A stretch of DNA of 64,000 nucleotides from an uncultured Flavobacteriales bacterium (GTDB lineage Bacteria; Bacteroidota; Bacteroidia; Flavobacteriales_G; Salibacteraceae): NCBI GenBank assembly GCA_905479105.1, contig CAJQLE010000003.1, positions 310,001 to 374,000 on the forward strand, given 5' to 3'. This document shows positions 53,121 through 63,692 of the stretch, one piece after another (position 1 is the stretch's first letter; each line of letters starts with the position of its first letter). A program made the translations under genes and the position numbers. Below the pieces are notes generated by a model that did no database searches, was not told where the DNA came from, and was given only the letters and a program-made list of their open reading frames with translations.

Positions 53121-55976
53121 ATGGCAGAAGGCGCACCAATAAGACTAAGTAAAGCAGCAAAAGAGTTTAACGTAGGACTTCCAACAGTTGTTGAGTTCTT
53201 GGCGAAGCAGGGCATCAATGTTGAAGCTCGGCCAAATACCAAGATCGAGGCACATGCATATCAATTGCTGATGGATGAGTTTGCACCTGATCGTGCAAAA
53301 AAGCAGCAGTCCAATGAATTAAGCCAAACAAAGGTTGTTCGAGAGACTATTACGCTCGATGATCAGAAGAAGGTAAAGACTGAAAACAAGCAAGACCAGG
53401 AGGAAATCCTAATCAAGAATGTTGGAGGGATGGCTGATCCTGCGGCTATAGAAAAGTCAGAACCTGTTGAGGAGGTTGTAGAAAAAAAGAAGCCCGTTGT
53501 GAAGGTTGAGGCACCAGTACCTGCGAAGGAAGAGGTGGCGCCTGTCAAAGAAGTTAAGGAAGAAGAGCAGAAGGCAGAAGAAAAACCAGCAGCTCCTCGA
53601 GATGGTGGACCAAATGTTGTGGGTAAAATTGATTTATCTTCAATTAAGTCTAACCGCCCTAAGAAAAAAGCAGAGAAGGAAGAAGAGGCTAAGGTTCAAA
53701 AAGAACAAGAAGCTGAAGCATCTAAGGCTGCTGAGAAAATTAAATCAGAGGCAAAGACTGTTGAGAAAGTTGAGAAGAAGGAAGAACCAGCTGCGTCAGC
53801 TGCTCCGACTACTCCTGTAGAACCTCAGCTGATGAAGGCTACAGCTCAAAAGCTAGACGGCCCTAAGTTCATCCGAAAAATCGTCCTTCCTGAGCCAAAA
53901 GCCCCTAAGAAGCCTGATGCTTCGAGCTCTAACGATGATGCTCGAAACAAGAGAAAAAGAAAAAGATTGCCCTCTGCAGGTCCTGAGAAACCAAAGGAGT
54001 CATTCAATAGAGATAATAAGCGTCCACCTTTCAAAAAAGGCGGACCTCAAAAAGCAACTCCAAGACCAGAGCTTACTGAAGAGCAGATTCAAAGCCAAGT
54101 TAGAGAAACTTTAGCGGCTCTTAAAAGCAAGGGTAAAACTACACGCTCGAAGTATAGAAGAGAGAGAAGAGATGCTGTAAGTGAGAAAATGCAGCAGGAG
54201 CTTGAACAAGCTCAAGAAGATCAAAAAGTACTTAAAGTAACGGAATTTGTTACCGTTAGTGAATTGGCTACAATGATGAATGTATCTCCAACGGAGGTTA
54301 TTTCAATGTGTATGTCAATTGGTATGATGGTGTCTATTAACCAACGTTTAGATTCCGAAACGCTTACAATGCTAGCGGAAGAATTCGGTTATTCCGTTGA
54401 GTTCATAAGTGCAGATATTCAAGAGTCTGTAAAGAAGGAAGATATTGATGATCCAGATTCACTGGTAGAACGTCCTCCTATTGTTACTGTAATGGGTCAC
54501 GTTGATCATGGTAAAACATCTTTACTTGACTATGTGCGTAGAGAAAATGTGATTGCAGGTGAAGCAGGAGGTATTACCCAACACATTGGGGCTTACAGCG
54601 TGGAATTGGAAAACGGAAAAGTTATCACATTCTTAGATACTCCGGGTCACGAAGCTTTTACAGCGATGCGTGCTCGTGGTGCTCAAGTAACAGATATAGC
54701 CATTATTGTAATTGCTGCAGATGATGCAGTTATGCCGCAAACGATAGAAGCGATTAATCACGCTCAGGCAGCAGGTGTAAAAATGATCTTTGCTTTCAAT
54801 AAGATTGATAAAGATGGTGCGAATGCTGAAAAAATTCGTGAGCAATTGGCTAACATGAATATTTTAGTCGAAGACTGGGGAGGTAACTTCCAATGTCAAG
54901 AGATTAGCGCAAAGACCGGTTTGAATGTCAATGAATTGCTTGAGAAAGTGCTGCTCGAAGCTGAATTACTTGAATTGACGGCTAACCCCAACAAGAATGC
55001 TAGAGGATCAATTATCGAAGCAACATTGGATAAAGGTCGTGGGTATACATCGACATTAATCGTGCAGTCTGGTACACTGAAGATTGGAGATATCATGCTT
55101 GCAGGAAGTTATTTTGGTCGTGTGAAAGCGATGTTTAACGAAAGAGGGATGCCGATTGAAGAGGCTGGACCATCTCATCCGGTTAGCTTATTAGGTTTGA
55201 ATGGAGCGCCAAGTGCAGGAGACACTTTTCTCATCATGGATGACGAAAGGGAATCGAAGAATATCGCTACAAAGCGACAGCAATTGCAGCGTGAGCAAAG
55301 TATTAGAACCCAGCGAAGAAGAACTCTTGAAGATATTGGAGATATAATTCAATTGGGTGATTACCACGAAGTTAATGTGATCATCAAGGGTGATGTTGAT
55401 GGTTCTGTTGAAGCATTGGCTGATTCATTACTTAAATTATCAACGGAGAATATTGCCATTCAGGTTATTCATAAATCTGTTGGTCAGATTTCTGAATCTG
55501 ATGTATTGTTGGCAACTGCTTCAGATGCTATCATTATTGGATTCCAGGTTCGTCCATCTGCACAAGCCAGAAGGCATGCTGAGAATGAAGGAATTGAAAT
55601 CAGAATGTATTCCATTATCTATGACGCCATCAATGATATGAAGGCGGCTATGGAAGGAATGCTTAAGCCTAAGATTGAAGAACAAATCGTTTGCAACATT
55701 GAGGTTCGTGAAACTTTTAAGATCAGCAAGGTTGGAACCATTGCAGGTTGTTATGTGTTAGATGGCACGGTAACCAGAAATACTAAGGTTCGACTGATCA
55801 GAGATGGCGTTGTTCAATACAACGGTCACTTAGGCTCATTGAAGAGGTTTAAAGACGATGTTAAGGAGGTTAAAGCGGGCTTTGAATGTGGTTTGAATAT
55901 CGATAAGTACAATGATATTCAGACAGGTGATATCATCGAAGGTTACGCAGAAGTCGAAATTGCACGCAAGCTTTAA
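53121..55976 (+). CDS. infB: Translation initiation factor IF-2
   Basis: 951 residues. A DNA-binding-like IF2_N start ([20 protein letters not shown]), a long charged low-complexity region (about 90-350), then the GTPase domain with GHVDHGKTS (G1), DTPGHEAF (G3) and NKIDKD (G4). Domains II-IV follow ([30 protein letters not shown]). It loads initiator tRNA on the ribosome. Third gene of the operon. Confidence 0.98.
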   Translation: MAEGAPIRLSKAAKEFNVGLPTVVEFLAKQGINVEARPNTKIEAHAYQLLMDEFAPDRAKKQQSNELSQTKVVRETITLDDQKKVKTENKQDQEEILIKNVGGMADPAAIEKSEPVEEVVEKKKPVVKVEAPVPAKEEVAPVKEVKEEEQKAEEKPAAPRDGGPNVVGKIDLSSIKSNRPKKKAEKEEEAKVQKEQEAEASKAAEKIKSEAKTVEKVEKKEEPAASAAPTTPVEPQLMKATAQKLDGPKFIRKIVLPEPKAPKKPDASSSNDDARNKRKRKRLPSAGPEKPKESFNRDNKRPPFKKGGPQKATPRPELTEEQIQSQVRETLAALKSKGKTTRSKYRRERRDAVSEKMQQELEQAQEDQKVLKVTEFVTVSELATMMNVSPTEVISMCMSIGMMVSINQRLDSETLTMLAEEFGYSVEFISADIQESVKKEDIDDPDSLVERPPIVTVMGHVDHGKTSLLDYVRRENVIAGEAGGITQHIGAYSVELENGKVITFLDTPGHEAFTAMRARGAQVTDIAIIVIAADDAVMPQTIEAINHAQAAGVKMIFAFNKIDKDGANAEKIREQLANMNILVEDWGGNFQCQEISAKTGLNVNELLEKVLLEAELLELTANPNKNARGSIIEATLDKGRGYTSTLIVQSGTLKIGDIMLAGSYFGRVKAMFNERGMPIEEAGPSHPVSLLGLNGAPSAGDTFLIMDDERESKNIATKRQQLQREQSIRTQRRRTLEDIGDIIQLGDYHEVNVIIKGDVDGSVEALADSLLKLSTENIAIQVIHKSVGQISESDVLLATASDAIIIGFQVRPSAQARRHAENEGIEIRMYSIIYDAINDMKAAMEGMLKPKIEEQIVCNIEVRETFKISKVGTIAGCYVLDGTVTRNTKVRLIRDGVVQYNGHLGSLKRFKDDVKEVKAGFECGLNIDKYNDIQTGDIIEGYAEVEIARKL

Positions 55977-55982
55977 TTCCTT

Positions 55983-56426
55983 TTATTGAACATTGATCTC
56001 ATCCTTCACAATGAAGGATGCAGGGAATAATGAGGTAATTTCATTGTGAAACTCCATTGCTTCTAGGTGGGTTCTATAATCTCCGAGGCGAACAACCCAA
56101 TTTGGATAATTCCATTTTGTATAGGATGGATAATCTCGATAGATTTTTAAGAAATCAGATTGACTTTGAAGTGCATCTTTTTTAGCATTTGGCCCTGAAG
56201 AAGAAAAAACTTGAATACGATATCCCGAGTTTTTTGAAGTTTTTGAATCAATACTGTCCATCAAAATGAAGTATTCGTTCAATTCAATACTCATGCCGAT
56301 GATTGAAGAGTCTACTAGCTTGTCTATTACGAATTGGCTCTTAGCGCTCACGTTATCAGTGGTTTGGCAAAATGAGTGAGCTGAAAGTAGCACCGTTATT
56401 GACATTAAGCTAAGGAGTTTCCTCAT
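55983..56426 (-). CDS. Exported SPOR-domain-like protein
   Basis: 147 residues with a signal peptide (LLSAHSFCQ). The C-terminal 75 residues (GYRIQVFSSSGPNAKKDAL to NWVVRLGDYRTHLEAMEFHNEI) fit the SPOR fold, which binds denuded septal peptidoglycan. TAACTTCG on the minus strand at 56441-56448 is a one-mismatch -7 box. Convergent with infB by six bases. Confidence 0.8.
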   Translation of the reverse strand: MRKLLSLMSITVLLSAHSFCQTTDNVSAKSQFVIDKLVDSSIIGMSIELNEYFILMDSIDSKTSKNSGYRIQVFSSSGPNAKKDALQSQSDFLKIYRDYPSYTKWNYPNWVVRLGDYRTHLEAMEFHNEITSLFPASFIVKDEINVQ

Positions 56427-56655
56427 AAATTACATTTTTGCGAAGTTACTCGCGTTCAGATTTTTAGCTATTAAGCTTTAAAAATGCATTGTATTAAGTG
56501 TCTCTATATCAGAATACAATATTTGTTATATAGAATGATTTTAAATTAAACTATACGCACTGTTTTTTGAATAAATGTTCACGCTCATATGCTCATTCTT
56601 ATAAATTTGCCATCGCTTTCTGACCGCCATTTTACAACGAAAATTGAAAGAATTT
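56427..56655. other. Divergent intergenic region between SPOR gene and act operon
   Basis: 229 bases, AT-rich, no open frame of note. It holds the promoter box for actA at 56602 and a weaker minus-strand box at 56441. I see no further structure. Confidence 0.6.
56602..56609 (+). promoter_or_regulatory. -7 promoter box (TAAATTTG) of the act operon
   Basis: Perfect TAnnTTTG match 46 bases upstream of actA ATG 56656; no clear -33 box. Confidence 0.5.
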
Positions 56656-57927
56656 ATGCGAAATACGTGGGTGAGCCTGACTAAAAAGTTGCTAACGGTA
56701 ACTGGAATTCTGTCCATGCTCCTAATGTCATCGCCAGCTAACGCTCAAGATGGCGAAGCGCTTTACAAAGGCAATTGCACAGCTTGTCACAAAATTGACA
56801 AAAAAGTTATTGGCCCTGCTCTTCAAGGCTCTCGCGCTAGATGGGCTGAAAGGACTGGTAGTGATGATGCTATTATTGCCTGGATAAAGAATTCCCAAGG
56901 ATACATGAAGGAGACTGGGGATCCTTATGCTAAGCAACTCTATGAAGATTATAACAAAACAGTAATGACTCCAATGGCTTTGTCTTCTGACGAAGTAGTG
57001 GCTTTATTAGACTATGTAGATAATTGGCAGCCGGAAACTCCTGCTGCAGCAGTGGCTGCCGATGGTGGCGCGGGAGCTACTTCTTCTGAATCAACTGGAA
57101 ATCCAACCATGTGGTTGATTGTAATTATTGCGGTGTTGTTTGTTGTTTTCAGGGTTTTATGGGGGGTTAACAAGAGTTTAACGAATCTTAATCGTCAAAA
57201 AGATAATGATGAGCCTGAACCGTCAGTGGATATGTTCACTGAGTTTATTGGCTTCTTTACGAAGAACAAGGCTGTAATGGTCGTAGTTTTCTTATTGATT
57301 GCGACTTATGTTGGTGTTTTATCGTGGGATATGCTGAATGGAATAGGTGTTTATCAGGGCTATCAACCTACTCAGCCCATATGGTTTTCCCACAAAATTC
57401 ACGCGGGCCAAAACGGAATTAACTGTGTTTATTGTCATAATTCAGTTGAGAAGGGAAAGGCAGCTGGAATTCCTTCTGTGAATATTTGTATGAACTGCCA
57501 TATGGGAGTTCAAGAAGGTAAGGTTTCAGGCACAAAAGAGATTGCTAAAATTTACGATGCCATCGGTTGGGATCCAGATAAATTGCAATACACTAAGGGG
57601 TATGAGCAAAAGCCAATCGAATGGGTGAGAATTCACAATCTTCAAGATTTCGTTTACTTTAACCACAGTCAGCACGTTGTTGTTGGTAAGCAAGAGTGTC
57701 AAACGTGTCACGGTCCTATTGAAGAAATGGATGAGGTTTACCAATATTCTGAATTGACGATGGGTTGGTGTATTAACTGTCACCGTGAAACAAATGTGAG
57801 TATGGATAATAATGGCTATTACGAGTCAGTCCATGCAGAGCTAGTTGAGAAATATAAGGGCGAAGGCCTAGAAACATTCACTGTAGAGCAAATTGGTGGT
57901 CTAGAGTGTGTTAAGTGTCACTATTAA
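56656..57927 (+). CDS. actA: Alternative Complex III subunit ActA (multiheme cytochrome c)
   Basis: 423 residues from ATG 56656. Signal peptide (LMSSPANAQ), an N-terminal monoheme cytochrome c domain (CTACH near residue 41), two membrane helices (about 153-172 and 205-225), then a class III-type cytochrome with five more hemes (CVYCH, CMNCH, CQTCH, CINCH, CVKCH). In ACIII this subunit carries electrons from the iron-sulfur chain of ActB toward cytochrome c or oxidase. The fused N-terminal cytochrome is a feature of Bacteroidota versions. First gene of the operon. Confidence 0.95.
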   Translation: MRNTWVSLTKKLLTVTGILSMLLMSSPANAQDGEALYKGNCTACHKIDKKVIGPALQGSRARWAERTGSDDAIIAWIKNSQGYMKETGDPYAKQLYEDYNKTVMTPMALSSDEVVALLDYVDNWQPETPAAAVAADGGAGATSSESTGNPTMWLIVIIAVLFVVFRVLWGVNKSLTNLNRQKDNDEPEPSVDMFTEFIGFFTKNKAVMVVVFLLIATYVGVLSWDMLNGIGVYQGYQPTQPIWFSHKIHAGQNGINCVYCHNSVEKGKAAGIPSVNICMNCHMGVQEGKVSGTKEIAKIYDAIGWDPDKLQYTKGYEQKPIEWVRIHNLQDFVYFNHSQHVVVGKQECQTCHGPIEEMDEVYQYSELTMGWCINCHRETNVSMDNNGYYESVHAELVEKYKGEGLETFTVEQIGGLECVKCHY

Positions 57928-57945
57928 TCCATGTGATTGAACACT

Positions 57946-60900
57946 ATGAGTAATAATAAAGTATACTGGAGAGGAACAGAGGAGCTCGAAAAGGCACCAG
58001 CATTTGTGAAAGGTGCTGAGAAAGAATTTTCTGAGGAGTTGCCTATTGATCAGTTCCTTGCAAATAAAGACTTAGACTCTACTAACACGAGTCGCAGGGA
58101 TTTCTTGAAGTTCATGGGTTTTGGAATCACTGCAGCAACATTGGCTGCTTGTGAAACTCCTGTGGTGAAAAGTTTGCCATACGTGGTAAAGCCGGATGAG
58201 GTGATGCCGGGCATTGCAAATTATTATGCTTCTACATATTTTGATGGGTATGATTTCGCCAGTGTTTTAGTGAAAACAAGAGAAGGTCGTCCCATTCACA
58301 TAGAAGGGAATAAGCTTTCGAAAACTACAAAAGGCGGTGTTAGTGCTCGGGTTAATTCGTCTATACTTTCTTTATACAACAAGAGAAGGTTTGATGGGCC
58401 GATGAAGGAAGGCCAGTCAATTGATTGGGCCACTGTTGATTCCGAACTTAAGCAACAAATCGAGAATGTTAAATCTAATGGAGGTAACATTCGCGTGTTG
58501 TCATCTACAATGATTAGTCCTTCGTCTCAATCGTTGTTAGGTGATTTTAGAACATGGATCGAAAGTGTGAGCGAATCCGTTGATGGTGAAGTAACTGCTC
58601 AATCAACTGTGAAGCACATAATGTATGATGCCGTTTCCGCAGCGGGTATGCTCGAGGCTAATAAAAGAACACATGGTGTTGAAATTCTTCCTGGATATCA
58701 TTTTGATAAGGCGAAGGTTGTAGTCAGTTTTGGAGCTGACTTCATGGTGAATTGGATCAATCCAATAGCGTTTGCGAGAGATTTTTCTAAGACAAGAATT
58801 CCGGGTGAGAATATGAGTAAGCACTTTCAGTTTGAGACAGTGATGTCTACAACGGGATCTAACGCTGATGTTAGGGGTGCTATTAAACCATCTGAGATGG
58901 GTGCAGCTATTGCCATGCTTGGCAATGCTATTGCTGGTATGATAGGAAGCGGAGATAAAATATCTGCTTCGTTAAGTTCCGATGATAACAATGTAGAAGG
59001 TAAGATTAAGGAGGCTGCTGCTAAATTGGTTGCGGCGAAAGGTCAATCAATAGTTATCTCCGATTCTAACGACCCTAACGTTCAGGCGATAGTAAATGGT
59101 ATTAATCAAATGTTGAATAACTATGGTTCTACTATAGATTTCAATAATCCGATTAACTTAAGAAAAGGTAGTGATGCAGCTGTCGTTGAATTAATATCTG
59201 AAATGAATAATGGTTCAGTTGATATGTTGTTGGTGATGGATTCTGATCCAGTTTATACTTCTCCTGCTTCTTGGGGATTTGCTGATGCATTATCAAAAGT
59301 GAAAACGGTTGTTTCCTTTGCTGAAAAACCTGATGCTACTTCGCAAAATGCGGGTTATATTCTTCCAGTTCATCACTATTTGGAAAGTTGGAATGACGCC
59401 AATCCTTTTGCGAATGAAGTCACGTTCACCCAGCCTACAATTAATCCAATCAACAATACTCGTCAATGGCAAGATACCATGATGATTTGGATGGGAATGT
59501 CTGATTCATACTACGATCTATTACATAAGAAATGGAACAGTGAAGTTTCTGCTTCTGACGATTCAACAGTAATATTCGCAAGTAAGTGGAACGTTGCAGT
59601 TCAAGATGGCGTTTCTGTGATGGCTATGCCGAAGATGGCTATTGAGCCTGTTTTCAATAGTGAAGCAGTATCGGCCGCTGCATCTGCTTTATCTTCTCCA
59701 TCAGAAGGGTGGGAAGTAGCATTTTATGTGAAGACGGGAATTGGCATTGGTATAAATGCAGATAACCCATGGTTGCAAGAGCTTCCAGATCCAGTGACAA
59801 AAGTAGTTTGGGATCAATATGCCACTATGAATCCTTCTGACATGCGCGAACAAGGTTTGAATACCTTGATGGGCGAGCAGCAGAAAGCGGGAATGGTTAG
59901 AGTAACTGTTAACGGAATTTCCATGGAACTTCCTGTTGTTGCTGCACCAGGTCAGAAAAAAGGTACGGTTGGTGTTGCGCTTGGATACGGAAAAGGATAT
60001 GAAGGAGATCGTTTAATTGGTGAGAACGCATTTGTAATGTTGTCAGTAGTTAAAGGCTTTGTTCAATATTCGTCATCAGCTTCAGTTGAGAAGATTGAAA
60101 GACGCTACAATATTGCTTCTACTCAAACCCAGCACACGATGATGGGAAGGAAGATATTGAATGAGACTACATTGCCAGACTTTAATCAAAATGATCGTGA
60201 GCATTGGAATCCAGCAGAGATGATTAGCAATGCTTATGGTGAAAAAGTTCCTGTGAGTACGTTAGACTTATGGGCGAACCATGATATTGATTTAGGTCAC
60301 CGTTGGGGGTTGTCAATTGATTTGAATACGTGTATCGGATGTGGTTCATGTGTTACGGCATGCCATTCAGAGAATAATGTTCCGATCGTTGGAAAGGACG
60401 AAGTGAATAGAACACGTTCAATGAGCTGGTTGAGAATAGATCGTTATTACAGTAGCGAGGCTGATCCAGATATTCATGGTGATATTAGTCAGGAGAAGAA
60501 TTATGACCAAATGGAGATTCCTTCAGATTACCCAGAGGTTGGTTACATGCCTGTAATGTGTCAACACTGTAATCACGCTCCTTGTGAAACGGTATGTCCT
60601 GTCGCTGCTACTACACATAGCAATGAAGGATTTAATCAAATGACTTATAACCGTTGTATTGGTACAAGATATTGTGCGAACAACTGTCCTTATAAAGTGA
60701 GAAGATTCAATTGGTTCAACTATGTTGGCGACAGCAAGTTCACTGATGTGAATCCATCATCAGATAATTTGGCCCGTATGGTTCTTAACCCAGATGTTGT
60801 GGTTAGATCTAGAGGGGTAATGGAGAAGTGTAGTCTTTGTGTTCAGCGTGTTCAAGCAGGTAAGCTTGATGCTAAGAAAGCAGGAACAAGAGTGCCTGAT

Positions 60901-61104
60901 GGTTCAATCCAAACGGCTTGTGCATCATCTTGTCCTACCAATGCAATAACGTTTGGTGATATCAATGACAAGTCGTCTAAAGTGCGCGAAAGTGCTATGA
61001 ATGACCGTGCATACCACTTACTCGAGGAGATTGGAGTACAGCCAAATGTTTGGTATCAGACAAAAGTTAGAAACATAGAAAATTCAGCAGAACACACTGC
61101 GTGA
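57946..61104 (+). CDS. actB: Alternative Complex III subunit ActB (molybdopterin-like plus 4Fe-4S protein)
   Basis: 1052 residues from ATG 57946. A Tat signal TSRRDFLKFMG near residue 48 runs into a lipobox-like LAAC. The large first part is a molybdopterin-oxidoreductase-like domain that in ACIII lacks the cofactor. The last 260 residues are an NrfC-like ferredoxin region with four cysteine sets: CIGCGSCVTAC, CQHCNHAPCETVCP, CIGTRYCANNCP and CSLC with CASSCP. It forms the periplasmic iron-sulfur wire of the quinol:cytochrome c oxidoreductase. It begins 19 bases after actA. Confidence 0.95.
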   Translation: MSNNKVYWRGTEELEKAPAFVKGAEKEFSEELPIDQFLANKDLDSTNTSRRDFLKFMGFGITAATLAACETPVVKSLPYVVKPDEVMPGIANYYASTYFDGYDFASVLVKTREGRPIHIEGNKLSKTTKGGVSARVNSSILSLYNKRRFDGPMKEGQSIDWATVDSELKQQIENVKSNGGNIRVLSSTMISPSSQSLLGDFRTWIESVSESVDGEVTAQSTVKHIMYDAVSAAGMLEANKRTHGVEILPGYHFDKAKVVVSFGADFMVNWINPIAFARDFSKTRIPGENMSKHFQFETVMSTTGSNADVRGAIKPSEMGAAIAMLGNAIAGMIGSGDKISASLSSDDNNVEGKIKEAAAKLVAAKGQSIVISDSNDPNVQAIVNGINQMLNNYGSTIDFNNPINLRKGSDAAVVELISEMNNGSVDMLLVMDSDPVYTSPASWGFADALSKVKTVVSFAEKPDATSQNAGYILPVHHYLESWNDANPFANEVTFTQPTINPINNTRQWQDTMMIWMGMSDSYYDLLHKKWNSEVSASDDSTVIFASKWNVAVQDGVSVMAMPKMAIEPVFNSEAVSAAASALSSPSEGWEVAFYVKTGIGIGINADNPWLQELPDPVTKVVWDQYATMNPSDMREQGLNTLMGEQQKAGMVRVTVNGISMELPVVAAPGQKKGTVGVALGYGKGYEGDRLIGENAFVMLSVVKGFVQYSSSASVEKIERRYNIASTQTQHTMMGRKILNETTLPDFNQNDREHWNPAEMISNAYGEKVPVSTLDLWANHDIDLGHRWGLSIDLNTCIGCGSCVTACHSENNVPIVGKDEVNRTRSMSWLRIDRYYSSEADPDIHGDISQEKNYDQMEIPSDYPEVGYMPVMCQHCNHAPCETVCPVAATTHSNEGFNQMTYNRCIGTRYCANNCPYKVRRFNWFNYVGDSKFTDVNPSSDNLARMVLNPDVVVRSRGVMEKCSLCVQRVQAGKLDAKKAGTRVPDGSIQTACASSCPTNAITFGDINDKSSKVRESAMNDRAYHLLEEIGVQPNVWYQTKVRNIENSAEHTA

Positions 61105-61128
61105 TCATAATTGAATTAACCAGTTCAC

Positions 61129-62499
61129 ATGCAAAGAGAAGCAGCGATAAGAGAACCACTCATTTTAGGTAATAAGACCTATCATCAGATTACTGAAGAT
61201 GTCTGTGCGCCTGTAGAAGGTAAAGCCAATAAGTATTGGTACATCGTGTTTTCCATTTCCGTAATGGTCGCACTTTGGGGTTTAGGATGTATTCTTTACA
61301 CCATTGGTAGAGGTATTGGAACGTGGGGTTTGAATACCACAGTTGCTTGGGCTTGGGATATTACCAACTTCGTTTGGTGGGTAGGAATAGGTCATGCCGG
61401 TACTTTGATTTCAGCTGTGCTTTTGCTCTTTCGTCAGAAATGGAGAATGGCTATTAACAGATCGGCTGAGGCGATGACAATTTTCGCAGTTATGATGGCG
61501 GCTTTATTCCCAGGTATTCACATGGGAAGAATTTGGATGGCTTACTGGGTTTTCCCTCTTCCAAACACATTTGGATCATTGTGGGTAAACTTTAACTCAC
61601 CGCTCTTGTGGGATGTTTTTGCAATATCTACATACTTTTCGGTTTCATTGGTTTTTTGGTATATTGGATTGATCCCAGATTTTGCTACGATTAGAGATAG
61701 AGCTGTAAAACCAGTTTCTAAAATGGCTTACAGTGTTTTAAGTTTTGGATGGACTGGAAACGCAAAAGCTTGGATTCGTTTTGAAGAAGTTTCTTTGGTG
61801 TTGGCTGGTTTAGCAACCCCACTTGTATTCTCGGTACACTCCATTGTGTCAATGGACTTTGCAACTTCCGTCATTCCGGGTTGGCATACCACCATTTTTC
61901 CTCCGTACTTCGTTGCTGGAGCGATTTTCTCTGGATTTGCAATGGTTCAAACTTTACTCCTCATGGCACGAAAGGTTCTTCATTTGGAGTCTTACATTAC
62001 TATTAAGCATGCTGAGTATATGAATATTGTAATTGTTATTACAGGTTCAATGGTTGGGGTGGCATATTTATCAGAGCTGTTTATATCTTGGTATTCTGGT
62101 GTTGAGTATGAGGCTTATGCATTTTTGAATAGAGCAACTGGCCCTTATTGGTGGGCTTATTGGTCAATGATGACATGTAATGTTATTACACCTCAATTAT
62201 TCTGGTTTAAGAAATTGAGAACGAGTCTAATTGTATCATTTGTACTTTCAATATTTGTGAATATCGGTATGTGGTTCGAGCGTTTCGTGATTATCGTTAC
62301 CTCACTTCACAGAGATTATATTCCATCAAGTTGGAGTATGTTCCACCCGACATTTGTAGATATAGGAATCTTCTTAGGAACCATTGGAATCTTCTTTACA
62401 CTGTTTCTATTATTCAGTAGATTCTTCCCAGTATTAGCATTGAATGAACTGAAGTCCATTTTGAAGTCTTCAGGTGACAACTATAAAAAACAACACTAA
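61129..62499 (+). CDS. actC: Alternative Complex III subunit ActC (NrfD-like, quinol-binding)
   Basis: 456 residues, about ten transmembrane helices. The pattern TTVAWAWDITNFVWWVGIGHAGTLISA near the start, with GIHMGRIWMAYW and SVHSIVSMDFATSVIPGWH, is characteristic of ActC/NrfD. It holds the quinol oxidation site in the membrane. It lies 25 bases after actB and 2 bases before actD. Confidence 0.95.
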   Translation: MQREAAIREPLILGNKTYHQITEDVCAPVEGKANKYWYIVFSISVMVALWGLGCILYTIGRGIGTWGLNTTVAWAWDITNFVWWVGIGHAGTLISAVLLLFRQKWRMAINRSAEAMTIFAVMMAALFPGIHMGRIWMAYWVFPLPNTFGSLWVNFNSPLLWDVFAISTYFSVSLVFWYIGLIPDFATIRDRAVKPVSKMAYSVLSFGWTGNAKAWIRFEEVSLVLAGLATPLVFSVHSIVSMDFATSVIPGWHTTIFPPYFVAGAIFSGFAMVQTLLLMARKVLHLESYITIKHAEYMNIVIVITGSMVGVAYLSELFISWYSGVEYEAYAFLNRATGPYWWAYWSMMTCNVITPQLFWFKKLRTSLIVSFVLSIFVNIGMWFERFVIIVTSLHRDYIPSSWSMFHPTFVDIGIFLGTIGIFFTLFLLFSRFFPVLALNELKSILKSSGDNYKKQH

Positions 62500-62500
62500 G

Positions 62501-63025
62501 ATGAGTAAGGCTATATATGCTCTTTATGATGATGATGAGATCATGGTAGACGGTGCCAAAAGCATCTTATCAAAAAATCTTCGTATCAAAGATGTTTATT
62601 CACCATTTCCAGTTCATGGTTTGGAGAATGTACTTGGAATTAAATGGACAAGATTAGCGATCACTGCTTTTCTTTATGGTCTTACCGCTTTGACCCTCGC
62701 CTTAATAGGTATGTGGTATTTTATGATTGATGATTGGCCAATGAATATCGGTGGTAAGCCAAACAATACTTTGTATCAAAATTTACCCGCTTTTATTCCA
62801 ATTACGTTTGAGTTCACAGTATTATGTGCAGCTCATGGAATGGCGATTACTTACTTAATAAGGAATAGAACACTTCCTGGAATGGCGGCACGTAATCCTC
62901 ATCCAAGAACCACTGATGATCATTTTGCGATTGAGATATCGAAAGATGAGAATTCTGGGGTTTCTGATGATGAAATCCGCGCAATATTGAAAGAGACGAA
63001 TCCTGTTGAAATTTTTGAAAAATAG
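62501..63025 (+). CDS. actD: Alternative Complex III subunit ActD (DUF3341)
   Basis: 174 residues from ATG 62501. DUF3341 features: IYALYDDDEIMVDGAKSI, YSPFPVHGLENVLG, then two membrane helices (ALTLALIGMWYFMI and AFIPITFEFTVLCAAHGMAITYLI) and a C-terminal soluble tail. Structural subunit of the complex. Two bases separate it from actE. Confidence 0.93.
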   Translation: MSKAIYALYDDDEIMVDGAKSILSKNLRIKDVYSPFPVHGLENVLGIKWTRLAITAFLYGLTALTLALIGMWYFMIDDWPMNIGGKPNNTLYQNLPAFIPITFEFTVLCAAHGMAITYLIRNRTLPGMAARNPHPRTTDDHFAIEISKDENSGVSDDEIRAILKETNPVEIFEK

Positions 63026-63027
63026 GC

Positions 63028-63678
63028 ATGAATAAGAACACACTATACTTGTTTTCTAAGGTTGCCGCAGTCATGATGGGCTTTTATATGGTATCATGCG
63101 GCTCAAAAAGTCAAAGTCCAGGAGTTGAATATATGCCAGACATGTATCGAACGGCTGCTTTGGAACCTTATTCAGGAAACAGCAACTATGCTGATAGCAT
63201 GGAAGCACGAATGCCAGCTGATGGTTCAATAGCAAGAGGTTACCTCCCATATGGTATTCCGAATACAACGGAAGGATATGAAATGGCGGGATCATTGCTG
63301 AAGAATCCACTTCCTTCAAATGAAGAAGTTTTGGCTGATGGAAAAGTTATTTATACGAAGTATTGCGGTCATTGTCATGGTGTGGCAGGAGCTGGAGATG
63401 GACCTACAGTAACTGCTGGTGGTCACCCACCGCCCCCTGCGTACAACAGTGCCTCATTGAAGAATCTCCCTGAAGGAAAAATGTTTCATACAATCACGTA
63501 TGGAAAGAACTTAATGGGATCACATTCTTCTCAATTGAATAACGAAGAACGATGGACAGTTATACGCTACGTTCAAACTCTTCAAAATCCTGAAGGAGCT
63601 GAGAATACAGAAACTGTTTCTGATTCCACATCCACTGAGGAAGCTACAATGTCTGACGAAACAGCAATGAATAACTAA
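63028..63678 (+). CDS. actE: Alternative Complex III subunit ActE (monoheme cytochrome c lipoprotein)
   Basis: 216 residues. Lipobox GFYMVSCG near residue 24, PDMYRTAALEPY typical of ActE, then a cytochrome c domain with CGHCHG (about 112-117) and an axial Met candidate in KNLMGSHSS. Acidic Ser/Thr-rich tail. A periplasmic face electron carrier of ACIII. Confidence 0.93.
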   Translation: MNKNTLYLFSKVAAVMMGFYMVSCGSKSQSPGVEYMPDMYRTAALEPYSGNSNYADSMEARMPADGSIARGYLPYGIPNTTEGYEMAGSLLKNPLPSNEEVLADGKVIYTKYCGHCHGVAGAGDGPTVTAGGHPPPPAYNSASLKNLPEGKMFHTITYGKNLMGSHSSQLNNEERWTVIRYVQTLQNPEGAENTETVSDSTSTEEATMSDETAMNN

Positions 63679-63692
63679 ACGGAATCACAACT

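Noticed and set aside
53506-53820. Lys/Arg/Gln-rich frame inside infB
   Set aside because: Out-of-frame reading of the low-complexity linker of IF-2.
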